Origin: Phyllobacterium zundukense
Lineage (GTDB): Bacteria; Pseudomonadota; Alphaproteobacteria; Rhizobiales; Rhizobiaceae
Direction: 5' to 3'
Assembly (NCBI RefSeq): GCF_002764115.1
Contig: NZ_CP017940.1
Coordinates: forward strand, 904,501 to 968,500
DNA length: 64,000 nucleotides
The translations under genes were made by a program, and so were the position numbers. The notes below the pieces were generated by a model, which was not told where the DNA came from, searched no databases, and worked only from the letters and a program-made list of their open reading frames with translations. The stretch's first letter is position 1. The number at the start of each line of letters is the position of its first letter. Positions 42,814 through 52,488 of the stretch are shown here, one piece after another.

Positions 42814-43468
42814 TATTCTCGCGCTTCTTCTGAAAGCTACCGGACAGACGCTCTACATGGTTGCCGTGGCTGGACTTATCGGTTCGCTTTTCGGCATACC
42901 GCTCGGTGTGTTCCTGGCAACAAGCGGCCGGGGCGAACTCTTTCCTGCGCCTTGGGTGAACAAGGTGCTCGGCGCCATCGTCAATGCGACGCGCTCGACC
43001 CCGTTCATCATCCTGGTCGTGGCTATCATTCCGTTCACGCGCCTTGTCGCCGGAACATCGATAGGCACGACAGCTGCGATCGTGCCATTGACGATCGCGA
43101 CCATTCCCTTCGTAGCGCGACTGGTGGAGACGGCAATCCGCGAGGTGGATCCCGGTCTTACCGAAGCGGCGCGGGCCATGGGTGCAAGCCCGATCCAGAT
43201 CGTGTTCAAGGTTCTGCTTGCCGAGGCGCGGCCTGGCATCGCTTCGGCCCTGACCCTGACGGTCGTCAGCCTGATTGGCTATGCGGCCATGGTTGGCGCG
43301 ATCGGCGGCGGCGGTCTTGGTGACCTTGGCATTCGCTATGGCTACCAGCGCTTCATGCCCGATGTCATGGCCATAGTCGTCGTGGTGCTGATCGTGCTTG
43401 TGCAACTCGTGCAGAGCGCCGGCGACAGGCTGGCCCGGCAGTTCGACAAGCGCAGCCGTCCCCGTTGA
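42803..43468 (+). CDS. metI: Methionine ABC transporter permease MetI
   Basis: A 221-residue permease with five hydrophobic segments and the family motifs [13 protein letters not shown], the EAA loop [22 protein letters not shown] and [20 protein letters not shown] 42803 has GGAGG nine bases upstream and overlaps the metN end, which indicates translational coupling. It forms a dimer that pairs with the MetN dimer. Confidence 0.93.
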   Translation: MSADILALLLKATGQTLYMVAVAGLIGSLFGIPLGVFLATSGRGELFPAPWVNKVLGAIVNATRSTPFIILVVAIIPFTRLVAGTSIGTTAAIVPLTIATIPFVARLVETAIREVDPGLTEAARAMGASPIQIVFKVLLAEARPGIASALTLTVVSLIGYAAMVGAIGGGGLGDLGIRYGYQRFMPDVMAIVVVVLIVLVQLVQSAGDRLARQFDKRSRPR

Positions 43469-43493
43469 GTTCTTCATAAAACAGGAGTTTGAA

Positions 43494-44276
43494 ATGCTGA
43501 AGAAAATCCTTGTCACCGCCACATTGGCGGCAATCCTGAGCGCGACCGGCGCCCTGGCCGAAACAATCAAGATCGGTGTCACGCCAGGTGAGCACGCGCA
43601 GATCCTGGAAAAGGTCAAGGAAGTTGCCAAGCCCAAGGGACTCGATATCGAGATCTTCGAATTCTCGGACTATGTCGTGCCGAACCAGGCGCTGAATGAT
43701 GGCGAGCTCGATGCCAATTCCTTTCAGCACAAGCCCTACCTGGACAACCAGATTGCCGACCGCAAGTTCGACCTGGTCGATGTCGCCTACACCGTCAATT
43801 TTCCGATGGGCGTCTATTCGAAAAAAGTGAAGAGTTTCGATGAGTTGGCGGATGGAGCTACCATCGCGATTCCGAACGATCCGACCAATGGCGGCCGCGC
43901 GTTGCTCATCCTCGCAGACAAAGGTGCAATCAAATTGAAGGATGGCGTTGGCCTCAAGGTCACGACTGCCGACATCACCGAAAACAAGAAGAACTTCAAG
44001 TTCGTCGAACTCGATGCCGCGCAGCTGCCACGTTCGATCGACGACGTGGATGCTGCGGCGATCAACACCAATTATGCCCTCGAGGCCGGCCTTGATCCGA
44101 TGAATGGTACAATCCTCAAGGAAGGCGAGAAGGCTCCGTACATCAACCTGATTGCTGTTCGCACGGCCGACAAGGACAAGCCGTGGGTCAAGACGCTGAT
44201 CGAATCCTACCATTCGGATCCGGTGAAGCAGTTCATCCTCGACAAGTACAAGGGTGCCGCTGTTCCTAGCTGGTAA
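43494..44276 (+). CDS. metQ: Methionine ABC transporter substrate-binding protein MetQ
   Basis: A 260-residue NlpA/MetQ-family binding protein. The signal peptide MLKKILVTATLAAILSATG ends near ALAE and lacks the lipobox Cys that anchors enteric MetQ, so this protein should be soluble in the periplasm. Conserved stretches are KIGVTPGEHAQIL, YLDNQIADRKFDLV, AIPNDPTNGGRALLIL and INTNYALEAGL. AGGAG lies just before ATG 43494. The gene is followed by a mosaic palindromic element. Confidence 0.92.
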   Translation: MLKKILVTATLAAILSATGALAETIKIGVTPGEHAQILEKVKEVAKPKGLDIEIFEFSDYVVPNQALNDGELDANSFQHKPYLDNQIADRKFDLVDVAYTVNFPMGVYSKKVKSFDELADGATIAIPNDPTNGGRALLILADKGAIKLKDGVGLKVTTADITENKKNFKFVELDAAQLPRSIDDVDAAAINTNYALEAGLDPMNGTILKEGEKAPYINLIAVRTADKDKPWVKTLIESYHSDPVKQFILDKYKGAAVPSW

Positions 44277-44286
44277 GGCCGAATAT

Positions 44287-44458
44287 CTCCCCCCTTGTGG
44301 GGGAGAACGCGATTTCAGCATCTTAGCTCTTGCTAAGTGCTAGAAATCGCAAGGAGGGGATTTCAAATCCCCGACTGATCCCCTCTCTTGGATTTTCTAA
44401 GGATTTAGCAAGACCTAAATCCAAGAAAATCCTTTCTCTCCCACAAAGGGGAGAGATA
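44287..44458. repeat. Mosaic hairpin element between metQ and ugpC
   Basis: About 170 bases between convergent genes hold several nested hairpins. They are CTCCCCCCTTGTGGGGGAG at the left end and CTCTCCCACAAAGGGGAGAG-like sequence at the right end; GCGATTTC-AGCA...TGCT-GAAATCGC (about 44309-44350); GGGGATTTcAAATCCCC; and CTTGGATTTTC/GGATTTAG arms. The CTCCCCC-TTGTGGGGGAG ends are typical of mosaic intergenic elements in this bacterial order. It probably terminates both genes. Confidence 0.75.
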
Positions 44459-44495
44459 AGCCTTCATCAAATTTGCGCTAATAAGCTGCGCGCCC

Positions 44496-45566
44496 CTAAA
44501 CCCGTTTTCCGTCTGCACCAAACAGATGCAGCTTTTCCTTCGGGATGATCACCCGCAAATGGTCGCCGGTCTGTGAAATCGAACGTCCGGCCACCCGAAC
44601 GACGACCCGCTCACCGCCGACAATGCCGTAGACATAGCTTTCCGCGCCGACCGGCTCGACGCCCAGCACCTGGATGTCCAGGAGCAAACCGCCAATATGC
44701 GTTTCGCTTCCGGCGGCGATTTCCAGATCTTCTGGACGAAAGCCGATCACCGCACCGGCAGCCGGCACGGCCAGGCCTTCCGCACCAATGCGTGTCCCGT
44801 CCTTCAGGATGAGCCCGGTGCTGTCTGCCGTGACATGGACGAGGTTCATTGGCGGGGCACCGATGAAGCTGGCAACGAAGGTGCTCGCCGGCCTCTCGTA
44901 GATATCGAGCGGCGCGCCGATCTGTTCGACCGAGCCGGCATTCATCACGACAAGTGTATCTGCCAGTGTCATCGCCTCGAGCTGATCATGGGTCACGTAG
45001 ACGCTGGTCACGCCCAGCTGGCGCTGCAGGTTCTTGATCTCGACGCGCATTTGCCCGCGCAGCTTGGCATCGAGATTGGACAACGGTTCATCGAAGAGAA
45101 ACACTTTCGGGCTTCGGACAATGGCACGGCCCATCGCGACGCGCTGGCGCTGCCCGCCAGAAAGTTCCTTAGGGCGGCGCTCCAGAAGGTGAGTCAATTC
45201 AAGTATTTGCGCGGCGTCTTTCACGCGCTTGTCGATCTGGTCTTTTGGCATGCCGCGATTGCGCAGGCCGTAGGCCATGTTGTCGTAGACTTTCATATGC
45301 GGGTAGAGCGCATAATTCTGGAACACCATGGCGATGTCGCGCTCGGCCGGTCCAAGATTATTGACCACCGCATTGTCGATCTTGACCGTTCCATCGGTAA
45401 TGGATTCGAGACCCGCGATCATTCTGAGCAAAGTCGATTTCCCGCAGCCGGAAGGACCAACGAGCACGCAAAGCGCGCCATCCTCAATGGCAATGTTGAC
45501 GCCTTTGACCGCTTCGACTGAGCTTCCATAGACCTTGCGGACATTGGTGAGTTCTACGCTTGCCAT
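44496..45566 (-). CDS. ugpC: sn-glycerol-3-phosphate ABC transporter ATP-binding protein UgpC
   Basis: A 356-residue MalK/UgpC-type ATPase. Walker A is GPSGCGKST, the signature [14 protein letters not shown] and Walker [13 protein letters not shown]; the C-terminal OB-fold regulatory domain (about residues 235-350) includes [10 protein letters not shown]. It energises the UgpAE permease. It starts seven bases after ugpE on the same strand and ends beside a mosaic repeat. Confidence 0.92.
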   Translation of the reverse strand: MASVELTNVRKVYGSSVEAVKGVNIAIEDGALCVLVGPSGCGKSTLLRMIAGLESITDGTVKIDNAVVNNLGPAERDIAMVFQNYALYPHMKVYDNMAYGLRNRGMPKDQIDKRVKDAAQILELTHLLERRPKELSGGQRQRVAMGRAIVRSPKVFLFDEPLSNLDAKLRGQMRVEIKNLQRQLGVTSVYVTHDQLEAMTLADTLVVMNAGSVEQIGAPLDIYERPASTFVASFIGAPPMNLVHVTADSTGLILKDGTRIGAEGLAVPAAGAVIGFRPEDLEIAAGSETHIGGLLLDIQVLGVEPVGAESYVYGIVGGERVVVRVAGRSISQTGDHLRVIIPKEKLHLFGADGKRV

Positions 45567-45573
45567 TTCGGTA

Positions 45574-46422
45574 TCATTTCTCCGTTTCGACCAGTCCGCG
45601 CACGAACCAGCGTTGCATCAGAACGACAACGAGGATCGGGGGAAGAATGGCGAGAATGCAGGTGACCATCACCAGATGCCATTCCGTATCGGCATCGGCG
45701 AAGGAAATCATTTTGCGCAGACCAATGACGATCGTCGTCATGTCGTTGCGGTTGGTCATCAGCAGCGGCCAGAGATACTGGGTCCAGCCATAGATGAAGA
45801 GGATCACGAACAGCGCTGCAATATTGGTCTTGGATAGCGGAAGGAGGATGTCCTTGAAGAAGCGCCACGGTCCTGCGCCATCGACGCGTGCGGCTTCGAC
45901 GAGCTCGCCGGGGATTGTCATGAAGAACTGCCGGAACAGCAGCGTTGCCGTGGCCGATGCCATCAGCGGCAGCGTTAGCCCCGTATAGGTATCGATCAGG
46001 CCGAGATCGACCATCACTTTGTAGGTTGGCAGGATGCGTACTTCGACCGGCAGCATCAGCGTGATGAAGATCAGCCAGAAGAAAACCATACGGCCAGGAA
46101 AGCGGAAGAAGACGATCGCATAGGCCGACAGGATCGAGATGACGATCTTGCCGACGGCAATGGCGAGCGCCATGACCACCGTGTTAAAGAGAAGGCGGTC
46201 GACGCCGACACCGCCAATACGGCCGACACCGCCGAAGAGTGCTGCTGAATAGTTCTCCCAGAAATGGCTGCCGGGCAGCAGCGACAGCGGGGGATGCATT
46301 ATTTCCTGCAGCGACTGCGTCGAGGCGACGAAGGTGTAATAGATCGGGAAAGCCACGACCAGAATGCCGATGATCAGTATGATATGGGCAACGAGGCGGC
46401 CGATGGGATTGTTCTGGATCAT
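45574..46422 (-). CDS. ugpE: sn-glycerol-3-phosphate ABC transporter permease UgpE
   Basis: A 282-residue inner-membrane permease with six hydrophobic segments. The EAA loop is visible as [20 protein letters not shown], and the C-terminal [10 protein letters not shown] tail fits UgpE/MalG proteins. GAGGGCGG precedes the ATG. It sits between ugpA and ugpC in the order B-A-E-C. Confidence 0.92.
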   Translation of the reverse strand: MIQNNPIGRLVAHIILIIGILVVAFPIYYTFVASTQSLQEIMHPPLSLLPGSHFWENYSAALFGGVGRIGGVGVDRLLFNTVVMALAIAVGKIVISILSAYAIVFFRFPGRMVFFWLIFITLMLPVEVRILPTYKVMVDLGLIDTYTGLTLPLMASATATLLFRQFFMTIPGELVEAARVDGAGPWRFFKDILLPLSKTNIAALFVILFIYGWTQYLWPLLMTNRNDMTTIVIGLRKMISFADADTEWHLVMVTCILAILPPILVVVLMQRWFVRGLVETEK

Positions 46423-46431
46423 GTTCCGCCC

Positions 46432-47322
46432 TCAGCCGTAATGGACTTTGCGCTCGACATAGCGGAACTGGATCGCCGTCAAGCCGATGACGATGACCAT
46501 CAGGATCACCGATTGCGCTGCCGAGTCGCCAAGGATCAGATTGACGAAACCATCATTGTAAACCTTGTAGACCAGCGTTTCCGTCGCCTTGCCGGGGCCG
46601 CCGCCAGTGACCGCGTGAATGATGCCGAACGTGTCGAAGAAGGCATAGACCGTGTTCACGACCAGCAGGAAGAACGTTGTCGGCGCCAGCAGCGGAAAGA
46701 CGATGGTCCAGAAACGTTTTGTCTCACCTGCGCCATCGATGGCGGCGGCTTCGATCAGCGATTTGGGAATCGACTGCAGACCCGCGACGAAGAAGAGGAA
46801 ATTGTAGCTGATCTGTTTCCAGGCTGCGGCTGAAACGACGAGCACCATGGCCTGATCGCCGTTGAGCAGGGGGTCCCAATTATATCCTGCCGTTCGGACG
46901 AGATAGGCCAGCGTACCCATCGACGGATTGAACAGGAAGAGCCAGAGCATGCCGGCGATAGCCGGTGCAACCGCATAGGGCCAGATCAGCAGCGTGCGGT
47001 AGATGCCTTTGCCGCGGACAACCTTGTCGGCCATGACTGCGAGGAGCAAAGCGAGCACCATTGCTATAAGTGCTGTCGCTATGGAGAAAATCACCGTGAC
47101 CTGCAGCGAGTTCAGGTAGTTCGGATCGCCCAGGACGCGCCTGAAATTGTTGAGGCCGACAAATTGCGTCGACAGCCCGAAGGGGTCCTCGCGCAGCACC
47201 GATTGATAGATAGCCTGCGATGCGGGCCAGTAAAAGAAAATCGCAGTAATGGCGAGCTGCGGTGCCAGCAGCAGATAGGGCAAAAACTTGTTTGGAAAAG
47301 TGACGCGTGTTGACGATGCCAT
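46432..47322 (-). CDS. ugpA: sn-glycerol-3-phosphate ABC transporter permease UgpA
   Basis: A 296-residue MalF-type permease. After [20 protein letters not shown] come six membrane segments and the EAA loop [20 protein letters not shown]; the ending [12 protein letters not shown] is characteristic of UgpA. It pairs with UgpE. A perfect hairpin separates it from the preceding ugpB gene and may lower its expression relative to the binding protein. Confidence 0.93.
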   Translation of the reverse strand: MASSTRVTFPNKFLPYLLLAPQLAITAIFFYWPASQAIYQSVLREDPFGLSTQFVGLNNFRRVLGDPNYLNSLQVTVIFSIATALIAMVLALLLAVMADKVVRGKGIYRTLLIWPYAVAPAIAGMLWLFLFNPSMGTLAYLVRTAGYNWDPLLNGDQAMVLVVSAAAWKQISYNFLFFVAGLQSIPKSLIEAAAIDGAGETKRFWTIVFPLLAPTTFFLLVVNTVYAFFDTFGIIHAVTGGGPGKATETLVYKVYNDGFVNLILGDSAAQSVILMVIVIGLTAIQFRYVERKVHYG

Positions 47323-47344
47323 GCATGCCTCGTGTGAAAAATTA

Positions 47345-47371
47345 CCCTGTCCGTAGCGTGTACGGACAGGG
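47345..47371 (-). terminator. Intercistronic hairpin between ugpB and ugpA
   Basis: A perfect 11-bp stem CCCTGTCCGTA (47345-47355 with 47361-47371) and five-base loop, followed on the minus strand by TAATTTTT. It looks like a partial terminator or mRNA-stabilising hairpin after the highly expressed binding-protein gene. Confidence 0.7.
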
Positions 47372-47388
47372 CGATCATGAGGGGATAA

Positions 47389-48699
47389 TTACTGGCCGAT
47401 GGCCTGCTTTATCGCAGCGTTGCCGCGCTTGACGGCATTGTCGAGAGCCTGCTGGGCCGTCTGCTTACCTGCCAGCATGTTCTCGAACTCCTCGTTCTCG
47501 ATGTCGCGAACCTGCGGGAGGTTTACGAGGCGAACGCCCTTGGAGTTTTCGGTTGGAGCCTTGCCCATCATCTGCTTGATCGGAATTTCCCGGGCAGGGT
47601 TCTTGTCATAGAAGCCGGATTTCTTGGTTTCCTCATAGGCAGCCAGCGTTACCGGCAGATAACCCGAAACCTGGTGCAGGCGTGCCTGGATGTCGGTCTT
47701 GGACAGGAAGCCGAAGAAGGCAGCGACGCCTTTGTATTGCTCATCGCTCTTGCCGGCAAAGACCCAGAGGCTGGCGCCGCCCGGTATCGTGTTCTGTGGC
47801 GCACCCTTGGCTTCCGGATCATAGGGCAACGGACCAGTTCCGTAATTCATCCCCGATTTGACCACATCACCAAGCCCGCCCGATGAATCATTGTAGATGC
47901 CGCATTCACCCGAAAGGAACAACGGCTTGGCTTCCGAAGTGCGTCCGCCATATCGGAACGTGCCATCCTTGGCGAGATCCGCCAGTTCCTGGAAGTGCTT
48001 GACGAAGAGCGGTGCGTTGATCTTCAGCTCAACGTCGACACCGGCAATACCATTTTCATTTGAACCGAAGGGAACGTCGTTCCAGGCGGCAAAATTTTCC
48101 GTGTGAATCCAGGTCAGCCAAGCGGAAGTGTAGCCGCATTTGGCGGCGCCGCTGGTCTTGATCTTCTTTGCAGCGTCCCAGACTTCCGGCCATGTCTTTG
48201 GCGGGTTGTTTTCGTCAAGGCCGGCCTTCTTGAAGATGTCCTTGTTGTAGTAAAGGATCGGCGACGAGCTGTTATACGGGAAGGACAGCATCGTGCCGTC
48301 TGGCTTCGAATAATACGAAACGATGCCGGGCAAATAGAGGCTCTTGTCGAACTTTGCGCCACCCATCGACAGGATGTCGGCAACCGGCTTGACCGCGCCC
48401 TCAGCGCCCATCATGACGCCCGTACCGGCATCGAAAACCTGGAGGATATCAGGGGCCTGCTTGGCACGGAATGCGGCAATGCCGGCATTCAGTGCTTCCG
48501 GATAGGTACCCTTGAATACCGGAACCACCTTGTATTCGCTCTGACTCGCATTGAATTCCTTTGCCAGCGTCTCAACGACTTCGTTGTTGGCGCCGGTCAT
48601 TGCATGCCACCAACTGATTTCGGTGACGGCAAAGGATGAGGTGGATGAAGCGAGAATAATGCCAAGAGCAAGGCTTAAGCGTGTACCGCGATAAGTCAT
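47389..48699 (-). CDS. ugpB: sn-glycerol-3-phosphate-binding protein UgpB
   Basis: A 436-residue periplasmic binding protein that follows enteric UgpB along its whole length: ISWWHAMTGANNEVVETLAK, FKGTYPEALNAGIAAFR, ILQVFDAGTGVMM, GGASLWVFAGKSDEQYKGVA and GYLPVTLAAYE. The signal peptide covers about residues 1-24. GGGAG precedes ATG 48699; a longer frame to 48795 is not needed. It binds glycerol 3-phosphate or glycerophosphodiesters, a phosphate and carbon source, and is typically controlled by PhoB; no clear Pho box was identified. Confidence 0.93.
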   Translation of the reverse strand: MTYRGTRLSLALGIILASSTSSFAVTEISWWHAMTGANNEVVETLAKEFNASQSEYKVVPVFKGTYPEALNAGIAAFRAKQAPDILQVFDAGTGVMMGAEGAVKPVADILSMGGAKFDKSLYLPGIVSYYSKPDGTMLSFPYNSSSPILYYNKDIFKKAGLDENNPPKTWPEVWDAAKKIKTSGAAKCGYTSAWLTWIHTENFAAWNDVPFGSNENGIAGVDVELKINAPLFVKHFQELADLAKDGTFRYGGRTSEAKPLFLSGECGIYNDSSGGLGDVVKSGMNYGTGPLPYDPEAKGAPQNTIPGGASLWVFAGKSDEQYKGVAAFFGFLSKTDIQARLHQVSGYLPVTLAAYEETKKSGFYDKNPAREIPIKQMMGKAPTENSKGVRLVNLPQVRDIENEEFENMLAGKQTAQQALDNAVKRGNAAIKQAIGQ

Positions 48700-48861
48700 T
48701 TCAATCTCCCATGATAAGGCGTCATCTGAAGTGCGCTTGAGGGCAGTATCTCCATTATGTGACAGAGAAACAACAGCTTTATGACTTTGGACCAATACCT
48801 CGGTTCAAGCCTGTGGAAAAAATGCTCAGCTGTTCAATTTTGCGCCATGTAATTCGGATTG

Positions 48862-49461
48862 TTAGACCAATGTGACGCCAGCCTTGCGCATTTTTGTTAT
48901 CATCGCGGCCAGCGAACCACCGAGGTTGATACCCCGGCATGCGTCGAGAAGCACATCGGCGGCAAATCCGTTTTCTATCGCGTCCAGCGCGGAATAGGCT
49001 ACGCAATAGTCCGTCGCGAGACCGGCGAAGGTCACGTTGGTGATTTCACGCTCACGGAGATAACCGGCGAGGCCGGTAGGGGTCGTGTGGTCGTTTTCGA
49101 AGAAGGCCGAATAGCTGTCGACGTGCGGCCTGAAGCCCTTGCGGATCACCAGTTCAGCCTTGGTCCATTGCAGATCGTGATGGAAGTCAGCGCCTGCGGT
49201 TCCCCGGATACAGTGGTCCGGCCATAGCGTCTGCTCGCCATAGGGCATCATGATCGTTTCAAAGGGGGCATTGCCGGGATGCGACGACGCAAAGCTGGAA
49301 TGCCCGGCGGAATGCCAATCCTGGGTAAGGATGACATGGTCGAAGCGCATGATGAGCTTGTTGATGATCGGAACGATCTCGTCGCCGCCATCCACGCCAA
49401 GCGCTCCACCCGGGCAGAAATCATTCTGCACGTCAATGACGATCAGGGCGTCCTTGGCCAT
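48862..49461 (-). CDS. pncA: Nicotinamidase / pyrazinamidase
   Basis: A 199-residue cysteine hydrolase of the isochorismatase-like fold. The catalytic Asp is in ALIVIDVQNDFCPGGAL, metal ligands are in LTQDWHSAGHSSF, a lysine is in VIRKGFRPHVDSYSAF, and the nucleophile Cys is in GLATDYCVAYSALDA. It converts nicotinamide to nicotinate for NAD salvage. GGAG lies seven bases before ATG 49461. It follows nagA on the same strand by 53 bases but belongs to another pathway. Confidence 0.93.
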   Translation of the reverse strand: MAKDALIVIDVQNDFCPGGALGVDGGDEIVPIINKLIMRFDHVILTQDWHSAGHSSFASSHPGNAPFETIMMPYGEQTLWPDHCIRGTAGADFHHDLQWTKAELVIRKGFRPHVDSYSAFFENDHTTPTGLAGYLREREITNVTFAGLATDYCVAYSALDAIENGFAADVLLDACRGINLGGSLAAMITKMRKAGVTLV

Positions 49462-49514
49462 TCTCATTCTCCGGCTGGTTGACGTTGATGAGTATGGCCA
49501 ATCGGTTCGCGGCG

Positions 49515-50675
49515 TCAACGCGCGTAGTGCGAGTCTCCGTCGATCCAGACGTGATTGACATCGAGCTTGTCATCGAGATGGACGATGTTGGCGACGTAAT
49601 CCGCCGTCAGCCGGCCATAGTGATGATCGATGCGGATGCTCTGTGCCGGATAGAGCGAGGCCATGCGCAATGCTTCGTCGAGCGGGAGCCCCAGTTCGCG
49701 GTGGACGAAGCGCACGGCGGAGATCATGTCGAGATCGGCGCCGGCAAGCGTGCCATCTTCCAGCGTCAAACGGCCACCGGCACGTGTGATCTTGCGGCCA
49801 TTCAGCGTGAAAGAGGTAATGTCCGTGCCTATGGTCGACATGGCGTCCGTCACGAGGAAAATCTTTGCCGGCCCCCGCTTGGCACGCAGCGCAATAGCCA
49901 TCGAGGCCTTGTCGACATGAAAGCCGTCGGCAATCAGGCCCGCGGACAGTTCGCCCGATTGCAAAACCGCTCCGACCATGCCGGGAGTGCGATGCCCAAG
50001 CTGGCTCATCGCGTTGAACAGATGTGTCGCCATGGTGGCACCCGCATCTTTGGCTGCCATCGCAACTTCGTAGGAGGCACCGCTGTGGCCGAGGCTGACG
50101 ATCACTCCGGCGTCGGCCAACGCCCTGATCTTGTCTATGGGGACTGTCTCCGGCGCTATTGTCGTGAGAAGAACCGGCAGTTCCTGCACCGCCTCGATAA
50201 GGGCAACGAGATCCGCATCGTCCATCGGGCGGATCAGTTTTGGATCATGCGTGCCCTTGTGCGTTACCGACAGATGCGGACCCTCGATGTGGAGGCCGAT
50301 GAAGCCTGCAACCTTTTCCTGGGCCGCAGCCTTGCCGGCAGTCAGCGCCGCCGCCGTTATCTCCGGCGTATCGGTAATCAGGGTTGGCAGCAGGGCGGTC
50401 GTGCCAAAGGCAAAATGTGCGTCGCATATGGTGCGGATAGCCTCGACACTCGGGCCATCGTTCAGAAGCACGCCGCCGCCGCCATTGACCTGGACATCGA
50501 TGAATCCGGGCACGAGCATGCCGCCCTTCAACTCAACCTTGCGAATATTACCGGGCAGGGCCGATGCCGCCGCGATATTCTTAACGACGCCGCCATCGAT
50601 AATCAGGGCTGAATCTGCATGCCAGTTTTCGCCGTCGAATATTTCGGCACCGGTGAGTGCGTAAGCGGTACTCAT
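49515..50675 (-). CDS. nagA: N-acetylglucosamine-6-phosphate deacetylase
   Basis: A 386-residue amidohydrolase. PGFIDVQVNGGGG, LHIEGPHLS with the metal-binding Glu, VSLGHSGASY, THLFNAMSQLGHR and FLVTDAMSTIG with the catalytic Asp identify NagA. It removes acetate from GlcNAc-6-phosphate. Its start overlaps the end of the upstream SIS-domain gene by four bases, so nagK, the regulator, the deaminase and nagA form one operon. Confidence 0.95.
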   Translation of the reverse strand: MSTAYALTGAEIFDGENWHADSALIIDGGVVKNIAAASALPGNIRKVELKGGMLVPGFIDVQVNGGGGVLLNDGPSVEAIRTICDAHFAFGTTALLPTLITDTPEITAAALTAGKAAAQEKVAGFIGLHIEGPHLSVTHKGTHDPKLIRPMDDADLVALIEAVQELPVLLTTIAPETVPIDKIRALADAGVIVSLGHSGASYEVAMAAKDAGATMATHLFNAMSQLGHRTPGMVGAVLQSGELSAGLIADGFHVDKASMAIALRAKRGPAKIFLVTDAMSTIGTDITSFTLNGRKITRAGGRLTLEDGTLAGADLDMISAVRFVHRELGLPLDEALRMASLYPAQSIRIDHHYGRLTADYVANIVHLDDKLDVNHVWIDGDSHYAR

Positions 50676-51703
50676 ATCGTCTCAGTCACTTTTCTCAAAT
50701 GCGGCGGTTCATCCGGGTTCAATCCGCGGCTGCGGGCAAAGCCTTCCACAAACGCATAGAATGAAACGAGCAATGCAAGCGGATCCGTCAAGGGATGCGA
50801 CGTTGCGACGAAGGGCAGCGCCGTTGCTTTCGACGGCTTTGCCGATGTGAGGAATACCGCTGCGCCTTGCTCGGCAAGACGATCTGCGGCATCGACGAGC
50901 GAATCTTCCGCGGCATCGCGCGAGGCCAGAATCAGGACAGGGAAGCCTTTGCCGACAATGGCCTTCGGTCCGTGCATGACTTCCGCGGCGCTGTAGGACT
51001 CCGCATGAACGCCACTGGTTTCTTTGAATTTCAGGGCAACCTCGTTGGAAATGGCGAGCGACGGTCCGCGTCCAAGGATAAAGAGCGAGTTTTCGTCCTT
51101 CAACGCGCTGACAAAGGGCGACCAGTCGCAATCGATGGCCTTGGCCAGGGCTGCAGGAAGCGCGTCGATTGCGGCAAGCAGTTTCTTGTCTTCGGTCCAA
51201 TGGCCGATGAGCGCGAGACCGGCAACGGCCGAACTGACAAAGGACTTGGTCGCGGCGACACTGCGCTCGGGCCCGGCCAGGATATCGATCGGAAAGTCAC
51301 TGGCATTGGCAAGATCGGAATTGATCACATTGGTGATGGCTATGGTCAGCGCGCCGCTCTCGCTGGCTGCCTTCGTCATGCTGACAATGTCGGGGCTCTT
51401 GCCCGATTGCGAGATGGAGAGCGTTGCGGCACTGCCAAGTTTGAGCGTCACGCCATAGATCGACGCCACGGATGGGCCGAGCGAGGCGACGGGTATGCCG
51501 GCGGTGAGTTCGCTTGAATATTTCAGGAACGCGCAGACATGATCGGATGATCCTCGGGCGATCGACGCCAGGAAGGGTGGGTTCTTCTCGCGCAACTTCT
51601 CGCCGGCTGCGGCAAGCGTGTCACGCGAGGCATCCAGAAACCGCGCGGTGACAGCGGGAATGGACAGGATTTCTTCCCGCATCAATGTGGTCTTGGTCGT
51701 CAA
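50672..51703 (-). CDS. SIS-domain glucosamine-6-phosphate deaminase (NagB-II type)
   Basis: A 343-residue protein with two SIS domains, related to the isomerase half of GlmS: FLASIARGSSDHVCAFLKY, SISQSGKSPDIV, LGRGPSLAISNEVALKFKET and AAEVMHGPKAIV. The glutaminase half is absent, as in NagB-II enzymes that turn GlcN-6-phosphate into fructose-6-phosphate and ammonia. The start is TTG 51703 with GGAG seven bases upstream, overlapping the stop of the GntR gene as TTGA. It takes the place of classical NagB. Confidence 0.9.
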   Translation of the reverse strand: MTTKTTLMREEILSIPAVTARFLDASRDTLAAAGEKLREKNPPFLASIARGSSDHVCAFLKYSSELTAGIPVASLGPSVASIYGVTLKLGSAATLSISQSGKSPDIVSMTKAASESGALTIAITNVINSDLANASDFPIDILAGPERSVAATKSFVSSAVAGLALIGHWTEDKKLLAAIDALPAALAKAIDCDWSPFVSALKDENSLFILGRGPSLAISNEVALKFKETSGVHAESYSAAEVMHGPKAIVGKGFPVLILASRDAAEDSLVDAADRLAEQGAAVFLTSAKPSKATALPFVATSHPLTDPLALLVSFYAFVEGFARSRGLNPDEPPHLRKVTETI

Positions 51704-52488
51704 AGCACTGCTCCTGATATTTCCGAAGAATCGCCAAGCTTCAGTTCGGCGACAAATTCATAGGCATCGGCCCGGTAGATCGATCGTGTGAATTCGATCA
51801 CCTTTCCTGATTCCAGATAGGATATGCGCTCGATGTTCAGGCTGGCAGAGCCGGCCGGAACCTGGAGCAGTTTAGCATCATTCTCTTTGAGGATGGCTGC
51901 TGAAATGCGCTGGATGGCCCTGACGGGGCGATTGCCGCTTTCTGCCAGAACGGCATAGAGCGAAAGCGTGACCAATTCCGGATTGGGCAAAACGTGAATT
52001 GACAGAGCCGCCCGTTCGATTGCCATCGGCGTATCATTGGCGACGCGCAGGCGGCTGATCCGCGCCACCTTCTCGCCTGACGACAGGCCAAGTGTCACCA
52101 TTTCTTCCGGCGAAGGCGCATAGATGCCGCGGTCGAGCCAGGTCGAGCGGACGATCATGCCCCGCCGTGCCATGTCTTCGGTGAATGATGTGAGATGCGA
52201 AAGCGATTGCTCGACACGCTCGGAACGTGGTGCAACGAATGTGCCGGACCCGTGCCGCTGTACCAGCAGGCCGCTATTGACCAAGCCCTGGACCGCCTTG
52301 CGCACGGTAACACGGGAGATGTCCGCCATGGCTGCAAGCTCGCGTTCGGGCGGCAGGGCGTCACCGGGGTGAAGCAGCCCGTCACGTACTGCATTCTCTA
52401 TAAGCCGCTGCAGCTTCACATAGAGCGGACCGCCGACGGCTGAGCCATCGTTGAGCGAGGGCAGGATATCGATCAGACCATCAGCCAT
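51700..52488 (-). CDS. GntR-family (HutC subfamily) amino-sugar regulator
   Basis: A 262-residue regulator. The N-terminal winged helix has PLYVKLQRLIENAVRDGLL, LPPERELAAMADISRVTVR and a wing. The C-terminal UTRA domain (about residues 105-250) is the HutC/NagR type that binds GlcNAc-6-P or GlcN-6-P. GGAGG lies seven bases before ATG 52488, which overlaps the kinase stop. It most likely controls this operon and the divergent murQ operon from AATACCA-type boxes near 53392-53531. Confidence 0.9.
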   Translation of the reverse strand: MADGLIDILPSLNDGSAVGGPLYVKLQRLIENAVRDGLLHPGDALPPERELAAMADISRVTVRKAVQGLVNSGLLVQRHGSGTFVAPRSERVEQSLSHLTSFTEDMARRGMIVRSTWLDRGIYAPSPEEMVTLGLSSGEKVARISRLRVANDTPMAIERAALSIHVLPNPELVTLSLYAVLAESGNRPVRAIQRISAAILKENDAKLLQVPAGSASLNIERISYLESGKVIEFTRSIYRADAYEFVAELKLGDSSEISGAVL

